Source of the DNA: Saccharicrinis sp050589685
Lineage (GTDB): Bacteria; Bacteroidota; Bacteroidia; Bacteroidales; Marinilabiliaceae
NCBI RefSeq assembly: GCF_050589685.1
Contig: NZ_JBNGOS010000004.1
Coordinates: 62,001-126,000 of the forward strand
DNA: 64,000 bases
Reading direction: 5' to 3'
Shown: positions 1 to 9,553 of the stretch, piece after piece
Layout of the letters: each line of letters begins with the position of its first letter
Numbering within the stretch: the stretch's first letter is position 1
Translations under genes and position numbers: made by a program
The notes under the pieces: generated by a model
What the model was told of the DNA's origin: nothing
What the model saw: only the letters and a program-made list of their open reading frames with translations
Database searches by the model: none

Positions 1-1
1 A

Positions 2-85
2 TTATACCAGGAAAAGAAGAGGTTTAAAGAAAATGTTGTTCCTCAGTGGATTAAGGAAGCACAGGCTCGCGAAAAATCTTGGTAG
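2..85 (+). CDS. C-terminal end of an unidentified protein (partial)
   Basis: An open frame enters from the left edge and ends at a TAG at 83-85, giving 27 residues rich in Lys, Glu and Trp. The tail is hydrophilic and probably helical. It is too short to assign to a family. The 166 nt after it separate it from the porin gene, so the two are probably separate transcription units. It could also be a chance open frame at the window edge. Confidence 0.45.
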   Translation, partial: LYQEKKRFKENVVPQWIKEAQAREKSW

Positions 86-175
86 TATCAATACGTAATA
101 TATTTAAGCAATGGTTGTCCTTCTATAATAACTGTTGCTTTTTTAAAACTTCATTAACTGTTTGTGGCACATTAC

Positions 176-220
176 GTACCTTGCAAATCAAACTCTACCG
201 GAATATGATTTGTAAGGTAC
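176..220. promoter_or_regulatory. 15-bp inverted repeat upstream of the porin gene
   Basis: The arms are 176-190 (GTACCTTGCAAATCA) and 206-220 (TGATTTGTAAGGTAC). They pair at 14 of 15 positions around a 15-nt loop. The element ends 31 nt before the porin start codon. It is not followed by a T-run, so it is not a typical terminator. It could be an operator for a dimeric regulator or a 5'-leader hairpin. The palindrome is seen directly; its function is inference. Confidence 0.55.
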
Positions 221-251
221 TGTTTGAAATTAACCCGAAAAATCAACGATC

Positions 252-1523
252 ATGAAAAAGTCTAACCCAATTCACATGTTAAAGTTTATCCCTTTAAGCG
301 TGTTACTTTGTTTTATGTTGCCATGTATGATGGATGCTCAGTTCACACTGAGCGGAGAATTTAGACCTCGTACAGAACTTAACCATGGCTACAAGACATT
401 GGCTGTGGAAGATCAGGATGCTTCTTTAATTACCACCCAGCGCACCCGTTTAAACGGTATGTTTAAGAATGAATATGTACTAACCAAGCTGGTGCTGCAG
501 GATGTTCGTCAATGGGGGAGTCAAGCGCAACTGGTTAAAAATGAAGATATGGCTGTGTCAATACACGAAGCGTGGGCTGAGGTATTATTTAATGAGGAGT
601 TTAGTCTTAAAGCAGGACGTCAGGAGGTGATTTATGACGATCATAGAATATTTGGTAGTGTGGGTTGGGCGCAGCAAGCCCGCTCTCACGATATGTTTCT
701 TTTTAAATATAAAGGAGAATGGGATATTCATGCTGGTTTTGCCTTCCATCAAAACGATGAGCTGTATAATAACCATTTTAACGGTGATGATGCCTATAAA
801 TCAATGCAGTTTGTCTGGGCTCACGAAGAGTGGGATGCCACAATGCTTAGCTTGTTGTTTTTAAATAACGGTATTGGTGATCCTAAAGACCCTGCGGATA
901 ACCAAACGCAGAGTACGAGATATAGTCAAACCTTTGGGGGGAGATTTGTTACAGGGCTTGATGCCGTGACCGTTGCCGCCAATGCTTATTTGCAAACGGG
1001 TAAAGATGGTTCTGACAGAGATTTAAGTGCGTACAACGTAATGCTGGAGGTTTCTGGTAAAATATCTGAACAGACAGGAATTACTGGTGGTTTTGAAATT
1101 TTATCAGGTACAGGATACGATGAAGACAACGATAAAAATAAGTCCTTCTCGCCGTTTTATGGTACTAACCATAAATTTAATGGTTTTATGGATTATTTTT
1201 ATGTAGGAAACCATTTAGATAGGGATGAAGGTTTAGTTGATATTTATGCTAAAGTAACGCATAAGGTAGATAAACTTACCTTTGGAGGACATATCCATTA
1301 TTTTGCAACTGCCGCCAAACAGTCTGCTAATGCAGATAAAGGATTAGGAACGGAAATAGATTTGTCGTTAGAATGGGCATTTAAACCCATGGTGGATTTT
1401 AGTTTTGGGTGGTCAACCATGTTTGCATCGGAAAATATGCAGTATTTAAAAGGCGGCGACCATGAAGTTTTCCAGCAATGGGCTTATGTCATGTTAACCG
1501 TTAAGCCTACTTTTATTAAGTAA
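252..1523 (+). CDS. alginate-export-family outer-membrane porin
   Basis: The 423-residue protein starts with a signal peptide (basic MKKS, hydrophobic stretch to about residue 28, likely cleavage before QFTLSGEF). The mature part is made of alternating beta-strand-like segments with many aromatic residues, ending in a strand-like tail. The early RPRTEL segment, the QDVRQWG segment and the AGRQEVIYDDHRIFG segment are typical of the alginate_exp/porin family, which form outer-membrane beta-barrels for anions or oligosaccharides. The substrate cannot be read from the sequence; the family name does not prove alginate export. It stands alone between a possible regulatory palindrome and hutU, 160 nt downstream. 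Confidence 0.75.
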   Translation: MKKSNPIHMLKFIPLSVLLCFMLPCMMDAQFTLSGEFRPRTELNHGYKTLAVEDQDASLITTQRTRLNGMFKNEYVLTKLVLQDVRQWGSQAQLVKNEDMAVSIHEAWAEVLFNEEFSLKAGRQEVIYDDHRIFGSVGWAQQARSHDMFLFKYKGEWDIHAGFAFHQNDELYNNHFNGDDAYKSMQFVWAHEEWDATMLSLLFLNNGIGDPKDPADNQTQSTRYSQTFGGRFVTGLDAVTVAANAYLQTGKDGSDRDLSAYNVMLEVSGKISEQTGITGGFEILSGTGYDEDNDKNKSFSPFYGTNHKFNGFMDYFYVGNHLDRDEGLVDIYAKVTHKVDKLTFGGHIHYFATAAKQSANADKGLGTEIDLSLEWAFKPMVDFSFGWSTMFASENMQYLKGGDHEVFQQWAYVMLTVKPTFIK

Positions 1524-1683
1524 TTAATGCACCAACACATATGCCCCTTCTTGTAATTCCTTTTTTTTGCAAGATTGTCACTTTTTTCATTCTACAATTG
1601 ACTTGATGCTAGTGGTGTGTTTTATCATTTTTAAAGAGGATCGAACCTGTTATCTTGGTGTGTAAATTGAAAAGAAGCACACC

Positions 1684-3696
1684 ATGGATATTAATCAATT
1701 TAAGTCTTTGATATTGGCTGGGATTCCCGATACGCTGCCAGCGGAAAAGAACTATGATGACACGATAAATCATGCTCCGGTTCGCAAGGATATTCTTACG
1801 GATGAGGAAAAGAAATTAGCGATTAAAAATGCCCTGAGATATTTTCCCAAAAATCACCATAAGACATTAGCTCCTGAATTTTTAAAAGAGTTAAGGGACT
1901 ATGGTCGGATTTATATGTATCGTTTCCGTCCCGACTATGAGATGAAAGCACGGCATATAGATGAATATCCGCATCAAAGTAAGCAGGCAGCTGCCATTAT
2001 GTTGATGATATGTAATAATTTGGATTGTACGGTAGCGCAACATCCGCACGAATTGATCACTTACGGAGGGAATGGGGCAGTCTTCCAAAACTGGGCGCAA
2101 TATCTGTTGACCATGCAATATCTGGCTACCATGACCGATGAACAGACATTGGTGATGTACTCGGGGCATCCCATGGGACTTTATCCGTCACACCCTAACG
2201 CACCAAGAGTTGTGGTGACCAACGGGATGGTAATCCCTAATTATTCAAAACCCGATGATTGGGAAAGATTCAATGCGTTAGGGGTGTCCCAGTATGGACA
2301 GATGACAGCCGGCTCGTTTATGTATATCGGCCCACAGGGTATTGTTCATGGTACAACAATTACAGTGTTAAACGCTATTCGGAAACTTGCGGCAGGACTG
2401 GATTCTGGCACGCCAAGGTTGTTTGTCACTGCAGGGTTGGGAGGTATGAGTGGAGCGCAACCGAAAGCCGCTAATATTGCCAAATGTATAAGCGTTACAG
2501 CAGAAGTTAATCCCAAGGCATTGCATACCCGCCATTCGCAAGGTTGGGTCGATGAGGTGGCAGAAAGCCTAACGGAACTGGAAGAAAGGGTGAGGCTGGC
2601 CAGGGAAAAGAAAGAAATAGTATCTATTGCATACAAAGGCAATGTGGTAGATGTATGGGAACACTTTGCCAGAAATGGTGTTCGCGTAGATTTAGGTTCG
2701 GACCAGACTTCGCTGCATAATCCTTGGGCCGGAGGGTATTATCCGGTTGGGTTGTCCTATGAAGAATCGAATGAGATGATGGCCCATGATCCTGATCTGT
2801 TTAAAGAAAAGGTGCGGGAATCATTAAAGAGACACGTTGCCGCCATCAATCGGCTAACTGCCCAGGGAATGTATTTTTTTGATTATGGGAATGCTTTTTT
2901 GTTGGAATCAGGTAGGGCAGGAGCCGATATTTTTAAGGCTGATGGCAGATTCAGATATCCATCTTATGTGCAGGATATTATGGGACCTATGTGTTTCGAT
3001 TATGGTTTTGGCCCTTTCCGGTGGGTTTGTACCAGCAATAATCATAAAGATCTTGAAAAATCGGATAAAATAGCATGTGAAGTACTGGAACAGCTGCGTC
3101 AGGAATCGCCGGCCGAAATCCAACAGCAGATGACCGATAATATTCATTGGATAAAAGAAGCAGGTGAGAATAAGTTGGTGGTAGGCTCGCAAGCACGTAT
3201 TTTATATGCAGATGCTGAAGGAAGGATGCGAATAGCAGAGGCTTTTAATAATGCGATCAAAAATGGAGAGATTTCTGCTCCCATCGTCTTGGGTCGCGAT
3301 CATCATGATGTTTCGGGAACCGATAGTCCATATCGTGAGACTTCCAATATATATGATGGTTCAGGTTTTACGGCTGATATGGCGGTTCAGAATGTGATTG
3401 GGGACAGCTTTAGGGGAGCCACTTGGGTTTCTATCCATAATGGTGGGGGAGTTGGTTGGGGAGAAGTAATCAACGGTGGTTTTGGAATGGTGATTGATGG
3501 CAGCACAGAGGCGCACAAAAGATTGAAATCTATGTTGTTTTGGGATGTGAATAACGGTATATCGCGGAGAAGCTGGGCGAGGAACGAAGGTGCCGTATTT
3601 ACCATCAAACGAGCCATGGCACTACACCCCCAGCTTAAAGTCACCATACCCAATATGGCTGATGATAATCTGATGGATGAAATTTTTGCCGAGTAA
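1684..3696 (+). CDS. hutU: urocanate hydratase
   Basis: This enzyme converts urocanate to imidazolonepropionate, the second step of histidine breakdown, using tightly bound NAD+ as an electrophile. The 670-residue protein is the long form often seen in Bacteroidota (the Pseudomonas type is about 555). Conserved urocanase blocks are visible: YGGNG from residue 127, YSGHPMGLYPSHP, the AGLGGMSGAQPKAA nucleotide-binding stretch, DQTSLHNPWAGGYYP, and the C-terminal GRDHHDVSGTDSPYRET and IHNGGGVGWGEVINGG blocks. The ATG at 1684 is the first in frame and places the conserved N-terminus correctly. No other hut gene is in view. A structured element at 3747-3820 probably ends the transcript. Confidence 0.96.
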   Translation: MDINQFKSLILAGIPDTLPAEKNYDDTINHAPVRKDILTDEEKKLAIKNALRYFPKNHHKTLAPEFLKELRDYGRIYMYRFRPDYEMKARHIDEYPHQSKQAAAIMLMICNNLDCTVAQHPHELITYGGNGAVFQNWAQYLLTMQYLATMTDEQTLVMYSGHPMGLYPSHPNAPRVVVTNGMVIPNYSKPDDWERFNALGVSQYGQMTAGSFMYIGPQGIVHGTTITVLNAIRKLAAGLDSGTPRLFVTAGLGGMSGAQPKAANIAKCISVTAEVNPKALHTRHSQGWVDEVAESLTELEERVRLAREKKEIVSIAYKGNVVDVWEHFARNGVRVDLGSDQTSLHNPWAGGYYPVGLSYEESNEMMAHDPDLFKEKVRESLKRHVAAINRLTAQGMYFFDYGNAFLLESGRAGADIFKADGRFRYPSYVQDIMGPMCFDYGFGPFRWVCTSNNHKDLEKSDKIACEVLEQLRQESPAEIQQQMTDNIHWIKEAGENKLVVGSQARILYADAEGRMRIAEAFNNAIKNGEISAPIVLGRDHHDVSGTDSPYRETSNIYDGSGFTADMAVQNVIGDSFRGATWVSIHNGGGVGWGEVINGGFGMVIDGSTEAHKRLKSMLFWDVNNGISRRSWARNEGAVFTIKRAMALHPQLKVTIPNMADDNLMDEIFAE

Positions 3697-3746
3697 ATTT
3701 AACCTGCCATATGCCTTAGACATCCTGTTACGTAATTCAACGGTTC

Positions 3747-3820
3747 AAAACAAGGCGTTTCACTGAGTTGCTTCAACTCGCCAGAGCGTTGCTTGACTGG
3801 TTTCAGCAACGCCTTGTTTT
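3747..3820. terminator. complex hairpin between convergent genes, likely bidirectional terminator
   Basis: Outer arms AAAACAAGGCGTT (3747-3759) and AACGCCTTGTTTT (3808-3820) are perfectly complementary over 13 bp. Inside are two further stem-loops: GAGTTG-CTT-CAACTC (3765-3779) and GCGTTGC/GCAACGC (3786-3792 and 3806-3812), the latter competing with the outer stem. The A-run and T-run at the outer edges suit termination on both strands, for hutU from the left and the thioredoxin-like gene from the right. The nested alternatives are more elaborate than a simple terminator, so it may be a small repeat element. Confidence 0.6.
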
Positions 3821-3873
3821 ATGGTATTTAAATGATCATTACGTAGCTTTAATATATAATCCGGGTTCAAATA

Positions 3874-4206
3874 TTAATTTTCCATTAGCATATGATAAGG
3901 CCGGGCTATGGATTGGGCTAGTTGATCCAACCCAATGTTGCGACTATACCTGACATACTCTTTTTCCTGAACATAAAGAATCAACGTAGGGGCAGTAAAT
4001 ACACCTGCATGCGCAGCCAACCTTGGTGCATGTTCAATGTTGCAGTACGCTAATTTTACCTTCGGAAAATCGCTTGCAATAAGTTGTTCAACCTTTGGGA
4101 GCAATGCCTTGCACACAGTACATTTATCGTGTGAAAAATAACCCAACACAAAATCGTTGGTTGATAATACTTCCTTCAGTCCTTGTGCTGATCTTATATC
4201 TATCAT
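3874..4206 (-). CDS. thioredoxin-like protein
   Basis: A 110-residue single-domain thioredoxin fold without a signal peptide, so probably cytoplasmic. The redox motif is CTVC (residues about 29-32, after GYFSHDK), instead of the CGPC of classical thioredoxin. A cis-Pro follows in VFTAPTLILY. It is probably a thiol-disulfide exchange or redox-stress protein. The CoA-binding gene lies 13 nt upstream on the same strand, suggesting a two-gene operon. Confidence 0.8.
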   Translation of the reverse strand: MIDIRSAQGLKEVLSTNDFVLGYFSHDKCTVCKALLPKVEQLIASDFPKVKLAYCNIEHAPRLAAHAGVFTAPTLILYVQEKEYVRYSRNIGLDQLAQSIARPYHMLMEN

Positions 4207-4219
4207 TTCTAAGTAATGG

Positions 4220-4582
4220 CTAGTACTGTTGTGTGCTTAACATTACAAGCGTACACCCATGCACTACTTCAATGTTATTGTCCTCTGCCAGTTTTTCCAA
4301 GGCAGGATTTTCTGTGCCTGGATTGAGGATGATTCGTTCCGGCTTAAGTTCTGCAATAATATCAAAGTATGACGGTTGGTTTTTTGGGCCTACATACATC
4401 GTTATTGTATGAATATCCTTTTCGGTACCCACCTCAGTAGTGATTTGTACATCATCTATATTGCCTTCTCTTAGCCCCAGGGCGATTACGGGATGGTTAT
4501 TTTCGTTTAGCTTCTTGATGGCTTTGTTAGAATATCTATCCGGATTTTCGCTGGCTCCAATAACTAAAGTCTTTTTTTTCAT
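4220..4582 (-). CDS. small CoA-binding (YccU-like) protein
   Basis: The 120-residue protein is a stand-alone Rossmann-type CoA_binding domain. It starts KKTLVIGASENPDRYSNKA (glycine-rich loop after the first strand), and continues with VIALGLREGNI, TITMYVGP, RIILNPGTENP and the terminal VVHGCTLVML strand. These match the CoA_binding_2 family, related to the N-terminus of succinyl-CoA synthetase alpha. The physiological role of these small proteins is unsettled. It is probably co-transcribed with the thioredoxin-like gene 13 nt downstream. Confidence 0.85.
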   Translation of the reverse strand: MKKKTLVIGASENPDRYSNKAIKKLNENNHPVIALGLREGNIDDVQITTEVGTEKDIHTITMYVGPKNQPSYFDIIAELKPERIILNPGTENPALEKLAEDNNIEVVHGCTLVMLSTQQY

Positions 4583-5031
4583 GGTTTATTCTGGTTTAAT
4601 AAAATGAATGAGCAAATGTAATATAATATATAAATATATCCAAATGTATAGATATGTGCGCTGATGTGCGGACTTGCAGTTGTTGTTAAGAAAACTATCA
4701 ATTTATTATATTGCAAATACCCGTTTCTATTAGTTGTATAACTAATTGTCATGCTGAACGAAGCGAACCTGTGTGTCGGCAGATAGAGCATCTTCGCCCA
4801 AATATGACTGAAGCAATCGTTGTGTAGGATATTTGTATTCTAGTTTCTGATCACCCAATATCCGCAAGGGCTTTAAAAGTTAACTAGTTGGGACTTTTGT
4901 GGATTAGATGTAGTGCATCATCTTCATGGGTTTTATTCCTTACCGCAAATAGTGATTTACTAACTTAGGGTTAACCCTTACATCTTAAACATTGCAGAAT
5001 GTGCATATATAAGGCTAGTGGATTTACGGTC
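4583..5031. other. intergenic region with a Bacteroidota-type dispersed repeat fragment
   Basis: No convincing gene lies in these 449 nt. At 4748-4769 there is TGTCATGCTGAACGAAGCGA, resembling the widespread intergenic repeats of Bacteroidota (variants of GTCATGCTGAACG). A short open frame reading through it on the minus strand gives the usual phantom peptide HRFASFSMTI. The 3' half looks unstructured. The promoter of the CoA-binding/thioredoxin pair should lie just above 4582. Confidence 0.4.
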
Positions 5032-5226
5032 CTAGCATGAGTCCGACTTATTTTTATCCTGAATATGTTTATTGGTTAGAACATAGATAATTAATCCAGC
5101 GAGTTCAAAAGCTCCGGCAATAATAAAGTGTGCATTGGATATGCGGTTTTGTGTGGTATAGGACAAAAGCAAGGCTACACCTGATATAATAAACAACAAA
5201 CCTATATTTTTCAAGAAGCAATTCAT
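5032..5226 (-). CDS. small two-helix membrane protein
   Basis: The 64-residue protein has two hydrophobic helices, about residues 7-23 (IGLLFIISGVALLLSY) and 33-50 (HFIIAGAFELAGLIIYVL). They are joined by a short polar turn, with a charged C-terminal tail. Small proteins of this layout are common in Bacteroidota and have no known function. It starts 22 nt after the end of the saccharopine-dehydrogenase-like gene on the same strand, so it is probably in the same transcript. Confidence 0.6.
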   Translation of the reverse strand: MNCFLKNIGLLFIISGVALLLSYTTQNRISNAHFIIAGAFELAGLIIYVLTNKHIQDKNKSDSC

Positions 5227-5248
5227 CGTTAAATAATAATGTAAGATA

Positions 5249-6619
5249 CTACCAATCCGACGACCAGTTTTCGGGATCTAACTCCACTTCGTTAAACACA
5301 AATTTAAAATCTTTTTCCAGTTTGTGAAGTATGGGTTCGTAAATCTCTTTATAAAAGGGTCGAATGATACCTTTACGCGCTATTTTATTTTGTGCGAGCA
5401 ATTCTGTGGCAAGCGCAGCAGGATATGATACGGAACTGGCAATGGCTGTGTTCTCATGGTCTACCCCAAGCATTTTAAATGTTCCGTTTACTAATTTTCT
5501 GGAACCGTTTGGTAATTTGTACAATATTTGATGGTTAAGCACTACCAAATCCCTGTCCGAAGGTAACATTTTCATTTTGCTGACCATTTTATTGGTGAGT
5601 ACGGTAATTGGATTGCGTGCGGACGGACTGAAATGCGATGAAGAGAAAAGCCCTACCCATTCCATGGACATGATGGCGTTTGAATGCGTTTCGATCTTTA
5701 ATTTCCTCGCGAAATCATCCCTCAAGGTCTCCATGTTTTCTATTTCGTTTAAATAAGATGTTAATTCGGCATAGGTGGTTATATTTTCGGGGAAAGCCTC
5801 TTCCGACAGATAGCCGCTATCGATCAGTGCACCTATAACTTCGCACCAGCCTTTATACCTTAAGGTTCCTCTAAAAAATGTTTCAACTTCAGGGATGCGG
5901 TACAAGCTAATGTATTTGAGTGCGTTTCTGTTGGCATAGGCTTCCAGTTCTCCTACGTTATCAACCACAAGATGAAAGGTGTTTTTCATCAACTCAGAGG
6001 GTGCATGTTCAATCACCATACTGTCTTTAAGATATGTGGCATGGGACGAACTCGCTTTCATTACCCCCAGTGGACTCCATGAAAACTTGTATCTGAAAGG
6101 ATTATCCAAAGATTCGGGAGATGGGAGAGCCCCACACACCGAAATAAATTTCTCAACTTTACCACCTTGATCTTTAATAGAGTCTATCATTTTTGAAGCC
6201 CACATATGGTCTATGCCTGGGTCGAGACCCATTTCGTTTAAGATGGTGATGTTGCTCTTGCACGCATCGGAGTGCAATTCGTCCATGCCGGGTTGTTGGT
6301 AGGAGGTGGTCACCAAACTCTTTTTGTTGCGGACACAGGCCTCACATACAAAAATGTGTAATTGGTAAGGCAATAAACTTACCACAACCTTATGTTTCAT
6401 TACTAAAGAGTTTAACATATCGAGATTGTCGGAATGCCATTCGACTGCTGTTCCCAAAGGATTATTTTCAATAATCAACTCAGCCTGGTAAAGGAATTCT
6501 GAGGCCACAGTCACCATGAATTTCTTGCGTAACAGGTATTTAACAAGAGGTGCGGCCACTTTTCCGGCGCCCAATATTAGTATTTGATTTGTGTTGTTCA
6601 TATCTACCATAATATACAA
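5249..6619 (-). CDS. saccharopine dehydrogenase-like (lysine pathway) enzyme
   Basis: The 456-residue protein belongs to the LYS9-like saccharopine dehydrogenase family, which interconverts saccharopine with lysine or aminoadipate semialdehyde plus glutamate using NAD(P). The Rossmann motif ILILGAGKVAAP lies at the N-terminus. The TSYQQPGMDELH block, the EMGLDPGIDHMWA substrate-binding block and the RGTLRYKGWCEVIGALIDSG block are all present. Three in-frame ATGs begin the frame (MYIMVDMNN); the third, at 6601, is closest to the Rossmann strand and is the likeliest start. Lysine breakdown is the usual role. The neighbours do not decide the pathway. Confidence 0.88.
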   Translation of the reverse strand: MYIMVDMNNTNQILILGAGKVAAPLVKYLLRKKFMVTVASEFLYQAELIIENNPLGTAVEWHSDNLDMLNSLVMKHKVVVSLLPYQLHIFVCEACVRNKKSLVTTSYQQPGMDELHSDACKSNITILNEMGLDPGIDHMWASKMIDSIKDQGGKVEKFISVCGALPSPESLDNPFRYKFSWSPLGVMKASSSHATYLKDSMVIEHAPSELMKNTFHLVVDNVGELEAYANRNALKYISLYRIPEVETFFRGTLRYKGWCEVIGALIDSGYLSEEAFPENITTYAELTSYLNEIENMETLRDDFARKLKIETHSNAIMSMEWVGLFSSSHFSPSARNPITVLTNKMVSKMKMLPSDRDLVVLNHQILYKLPNGSRKLVNGTFKMLGVDHENTAIASSVSYPAALATELLAQNKIARKGIIRPFYKEIYEPILHKLEKDFKFVFNEVELDPENWSSDW

Positions 6620-6662
6620 TGCATTCTTTATAAAATCAATATTTATTCGCCCATGCTTAAAC

Positions 6663-6694
6663 TTTATCTTTACCGATTTTTAGTTTTATATTTG
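6663..6694 (+). promoter_or_regulatory. Bacteroidota-type promoter for mutS
   Basis: TATATTTG at 6687-6694 matches the -7 consensus TAnnTTTG exactly. TTTA at 6663-6666 is a three-of-four match to the -33 TTTG, with 20 nt between the boxes. Transcription would start near 6701, leaving a leader of about 110 nt before the GTG start of mutS. Confidence 0.6.
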
Positions 6695-6812
6695 CGCAAT
6701 AAAATTCAAGTCCGGTGAATACATGAACATATTAGTGTAGGCGGCACCAAGTGTTCTTGAGCAATGATGAACGGAGCAATGATTTGGGTTATAAACAGAT
6801 AAATAATATTCG

Positions 6813-9437
6813 GTGGCTAAGAAAGAAGTAAAAAAGGCGGTACAAACTCCGTTGATGAAGCAATATTACTCCATAAAAGATAAACATCCAGATGCAATTT
6901 TACTTTTTAGGGTTGGTGATTTTTATGAGACATTTTCGGATGATGCGATAAGGACCGCAGAAATATTAGGGATCACTCTAACCCGAAGGGCAAATGGAGC
7001 TGCTTCGTATGTTGAGCTGGCCGGGTTCCCGCATCACGCCCTGGATACATATCTTCCTAAGTTAGTACGCGCCGGACAAAGAGTGGCGGTATGCGATCAG
7101 TTGGAAGATCCCAAAATGACCAAGACCATTGTAAAACGTGGTGTAACAGAGTTGGTAACGCCGGGTGTTGCTATTAGTGATAACGTATTGGAACACAGAG
7201 AGAATAATTTTTTGGCTTCGGTACATTTGGAAAAAAATGTGGCTGGGGTGGCATTCCTGGATATCTCAACCGGAGAATTCCTGACTGCGGAAGGTCGTTT
7301 TGAATATATCGACAAACTGTTAAATGGATTTAAGCCAAAGGAGGTTCTTTTTGAAAAAAGTAAAAGAGGACAGTTTATTGAAAATTTTGGCGACAAATTT
7401 TACACTTATGGCCTGGAGGATTGGGTATTTACCGAGGATTCTTCACACGATAGATTATTAAAACACTTTGAAACCAAATCGTTAAAGGGATACGGTGTTC
7501 ACAACTTAAAATATGGCATCGTTGCCGCAGGTGCCGTGATGCACTATCTGGATTTAACGCAACATCATAAGGTACAGCACATAACAGGCTTGTCGAGGAT
7601 TGAAGAGGATAAATATGTTTGGCTGGACAAATTTACCATCCGTAACCTCGAGCTTTTTGGAACAGTAAACGAAGGAGGAAACGCTTTGGTTTCGGTGATC
7701 GACAGAACAGTTTCGCCTATGGGTAGCCGCATGTTGAAACGATGGGTGGCGCTGCCCCTTAAAGAAGTAAAGCTGATTGAAGATCGCCTGTCGGCAGTGG
7801 AATATTTTTTTAAAGCACCGGATTTTAAGGAACAACTGGAAGATTACCTTCGCCCTGTTGGGGATTTGGAACGGTTGGTTTCAAAGGTGGCAGTGGGAAG
7901 AATTTCCCCGAGGGAAGTAGTACAGGTAAAAACGGCCTTAAGGGCTATTGAGCCCATAAAAAAAGGATGTGAGGATAGCGATAACGAAACGTTGAAAGGT
8001 ATTGGTGAACAGTTAAATCCATGTATTACCATTCGGGATAGGATAGAAAACGAAATTGCTGCGGACCCACCTGCACAAATCAATAAGGGTAACGTGATAA
8101 GGGAGGGTGTTTCAGAGGAGCTGGACGAACTGCGCAAAATAGCTTTTTCCGGGAAAGATTACTTAAACAACCTGGTGCAACGTGAAGTTGAGCGAACAGG
8201 TATACCATCCCTTAAAATTAACTTCAACAACGTTTTTGGATATTATATCGAGGTTAGAAACACTCACAAAGATAAAGTTCCGGGGGAATGGATCAGAAAA
8301 CAGACCTTGGTGAATGCCGAACGATATATCACGGAAGAGTTAAAAGAATATGAAGCCAAGATTCTTGGAGCCGAAGAAAAGATTCTTACACTGGAAACCC
8401 AGTTGTTCAGTGATCTGGTAATAAGCCTGGGTGAATATCTGGCAGCTGTTCAGCTGGATGCGAGCTTGTTGGCCAAAATAGACTGCTTACTGTCGTTTTC
8501 AACCATAGCGGCTCAAAATAAATATGTACGCCCTATCATTGAGGACAGTGAAGTGATAGATATCAAATCGGGCCGTCACCCGGTCATTGAAAAACAACTG
8601 CCGGCGGGGGAGCAATATATTCCCAACGATGTTTATTTGGATAACGAGAAGCAACAGGTAATCATTATAACAGGACCCAACATGGCCGGGAAATCGGCCT
8701 TGCTTCGCCAAACCGCATTGATTGTGTTGATGGGGCAAATAGGTTGTTTTGTACCGGCAGAATCGGCTAAAATCGGTGTGGTGGACAAGATCTTTACCCG
8801 TGTTGGTGCTTCGGATAATATCTCGGCCGGGGAATCAACCTTTATGGTGGAGATGAACGAAGCGGCAAGTATTCTGAATAATATTTCACCGCGAAGTCTG
8901 ATACTCTTTGATGAGCTCGGCAGAGGAACCAGTACCTACGATGGTATTTCCATTGCTTGGAGCATCGTTGAATATATCCATGAAAATAAACGCGCCAAAG
9001 CCAAAACGCTGTTTGCCACCCACTATCACGAATTAAACGAGATGGAAGGTTCGTTCGATCGTTGCAAAAATTATAATGTTTCCGTAAAAGAGGTGGACAA
9101 CAAGGTGATTTTCCTGCGTAAGTTGGTGCGTGGAGGAAGTGAACACAGTTTTGGTATTCATGTGGCACGTATGGCAGGTATGCCCAAAAGTGTGGTAAGC
9201 CGTGCCAATGAAATTTTGGAAGAACTGGAAGGGACAAAACGAAAAGGAAACCTTTCCAAACCTGTCACGGATTTGGGTCAGCATCGGGAGGGGTATCAGA
9301 TGAGCTTTTTCCAGCTTGACGATCCCGTACTCAAACAAATCCGTGACGAGATTGCGAATACGGATATTAACAATCTTACACCGATGGAAGCTTTGAATAA
9401 GTTGAATGAAATAAAAAAGTTTACAGGTATCAAATAA
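6813..9437 (+). CDS. mutS: DNA mismatch repair protein MutS
   Basis: MutS recognises mispairs and small loops and recruits MutL. The 874 residues carry all the expected domains. The mismatch-reading Phe-x-Glu motif is F37-Y38-E39 within FRVGDFYETF. The connector and lever domains follow. The ABC-type ATPase has Walker A GPNMAGKS (residues 621-628) and Walker B LILFDELGRGTSTYDG with D700-E701. The C-terminal FATHYHEL and helix-turn-helix dimer region follow. The start is GTG at 6813: an in-frame TAA at 6804-6806 excludes an upstream ATG, and starting at the next ATG would remove residues before the conserved TPLMKQYY. Nothing suggests inactivation. Confidence 0.97.
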   Translation: MAKKEVKKAVQTPLMKQYYSIKDKHPDAILLFRVGDFYETFSDDAIRTAEILGITLTRRANGAASYVELAGFPHHALDTYLPKLVRAGQRVAVCDQLEDPKMTKTIVKRGVTELVTPGVAISDNVLEHRENNFLASVHLEKNVAGVAFLDISTGEFLTAEGRFEYIDKLLNGFKPKEVLFEKSKRGQFIENFGDKFYTYGLEDWVFTEDSSHDRLLKHFETKSLKGYGVHNLKYGIVAAGAVMHYLDLTQHHKVQHITGLSRIEEDKYVWLDKFTIRNLELFGTVNEGGNALVSVIDRTVSPMGSRMLKRWVALPLKEVKLIEDRLSAVEYFFKAPDFKEQLEDYLRPVGDLERLVSKVAVGRISPREVVQVKTALRAIEPIKKGCEDSDNETLKGIGEQLNPCITIRDRIENEIAADPPAQINKGNVIREGVSEELDELRKIAFSGKDYLNNLVQREVERTGIPSLKINFNNVFGYYIEVRNTHKDKVPGEWIRKQTLVNAERYITEELKEYEAKILGAEEKILTLETQLFSDLVISLGEYLAAVQLDASLLAKIDCLLSFSTIAAQNKYVRPIIEDSEVIDIKSGRHPVIEKQLPAGEQYIPNDVYLDNEKQQVIIITGPNMAGKSALLRQTALIVLMGQIGCFVPAESAKIGVVDKIFTRVGASDNISAGESTFMVEMNEAASILNNISPRSLILFDELGRGTSTYDGISIAWSIVEYIHENKRAKAKTLFATHYHELNEMEGSFDRCKNYNVSVKEVDNKVIFLRKLVRGGSEHSFGIHVARMAGMPKSVVSRANEILEELEGTKRKGNLSKPVTDLGQHREGYQMSFFQLDDPVLKQIRDEIANTDINNLTPMEALNKLNEIKKFTGIK

Positions 9438-9553
9438 TCCATAACTCTGATGGATAGATCTAGCTATAACCAGATATCCTATGATATTTTTGTCTGATTA
9501 TCAATGGGCTAAAAAGAGGGTCGAAAAAAAGTTTGTTCAAAATAAAAAAAAAG

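Noticed and set aside
3768..3953. 61-residue plus-strand open frame
   Set aside because: It begins in the terminator hairpin and overlaps the end of the thioredoxin-like gene on the other strand.
4579..4791. 70-residue minus-strand open frame
   Set aside because: It runs through a dispersed intergenic repeat (phantom HRFASFSMTI) and has no protein-like features.
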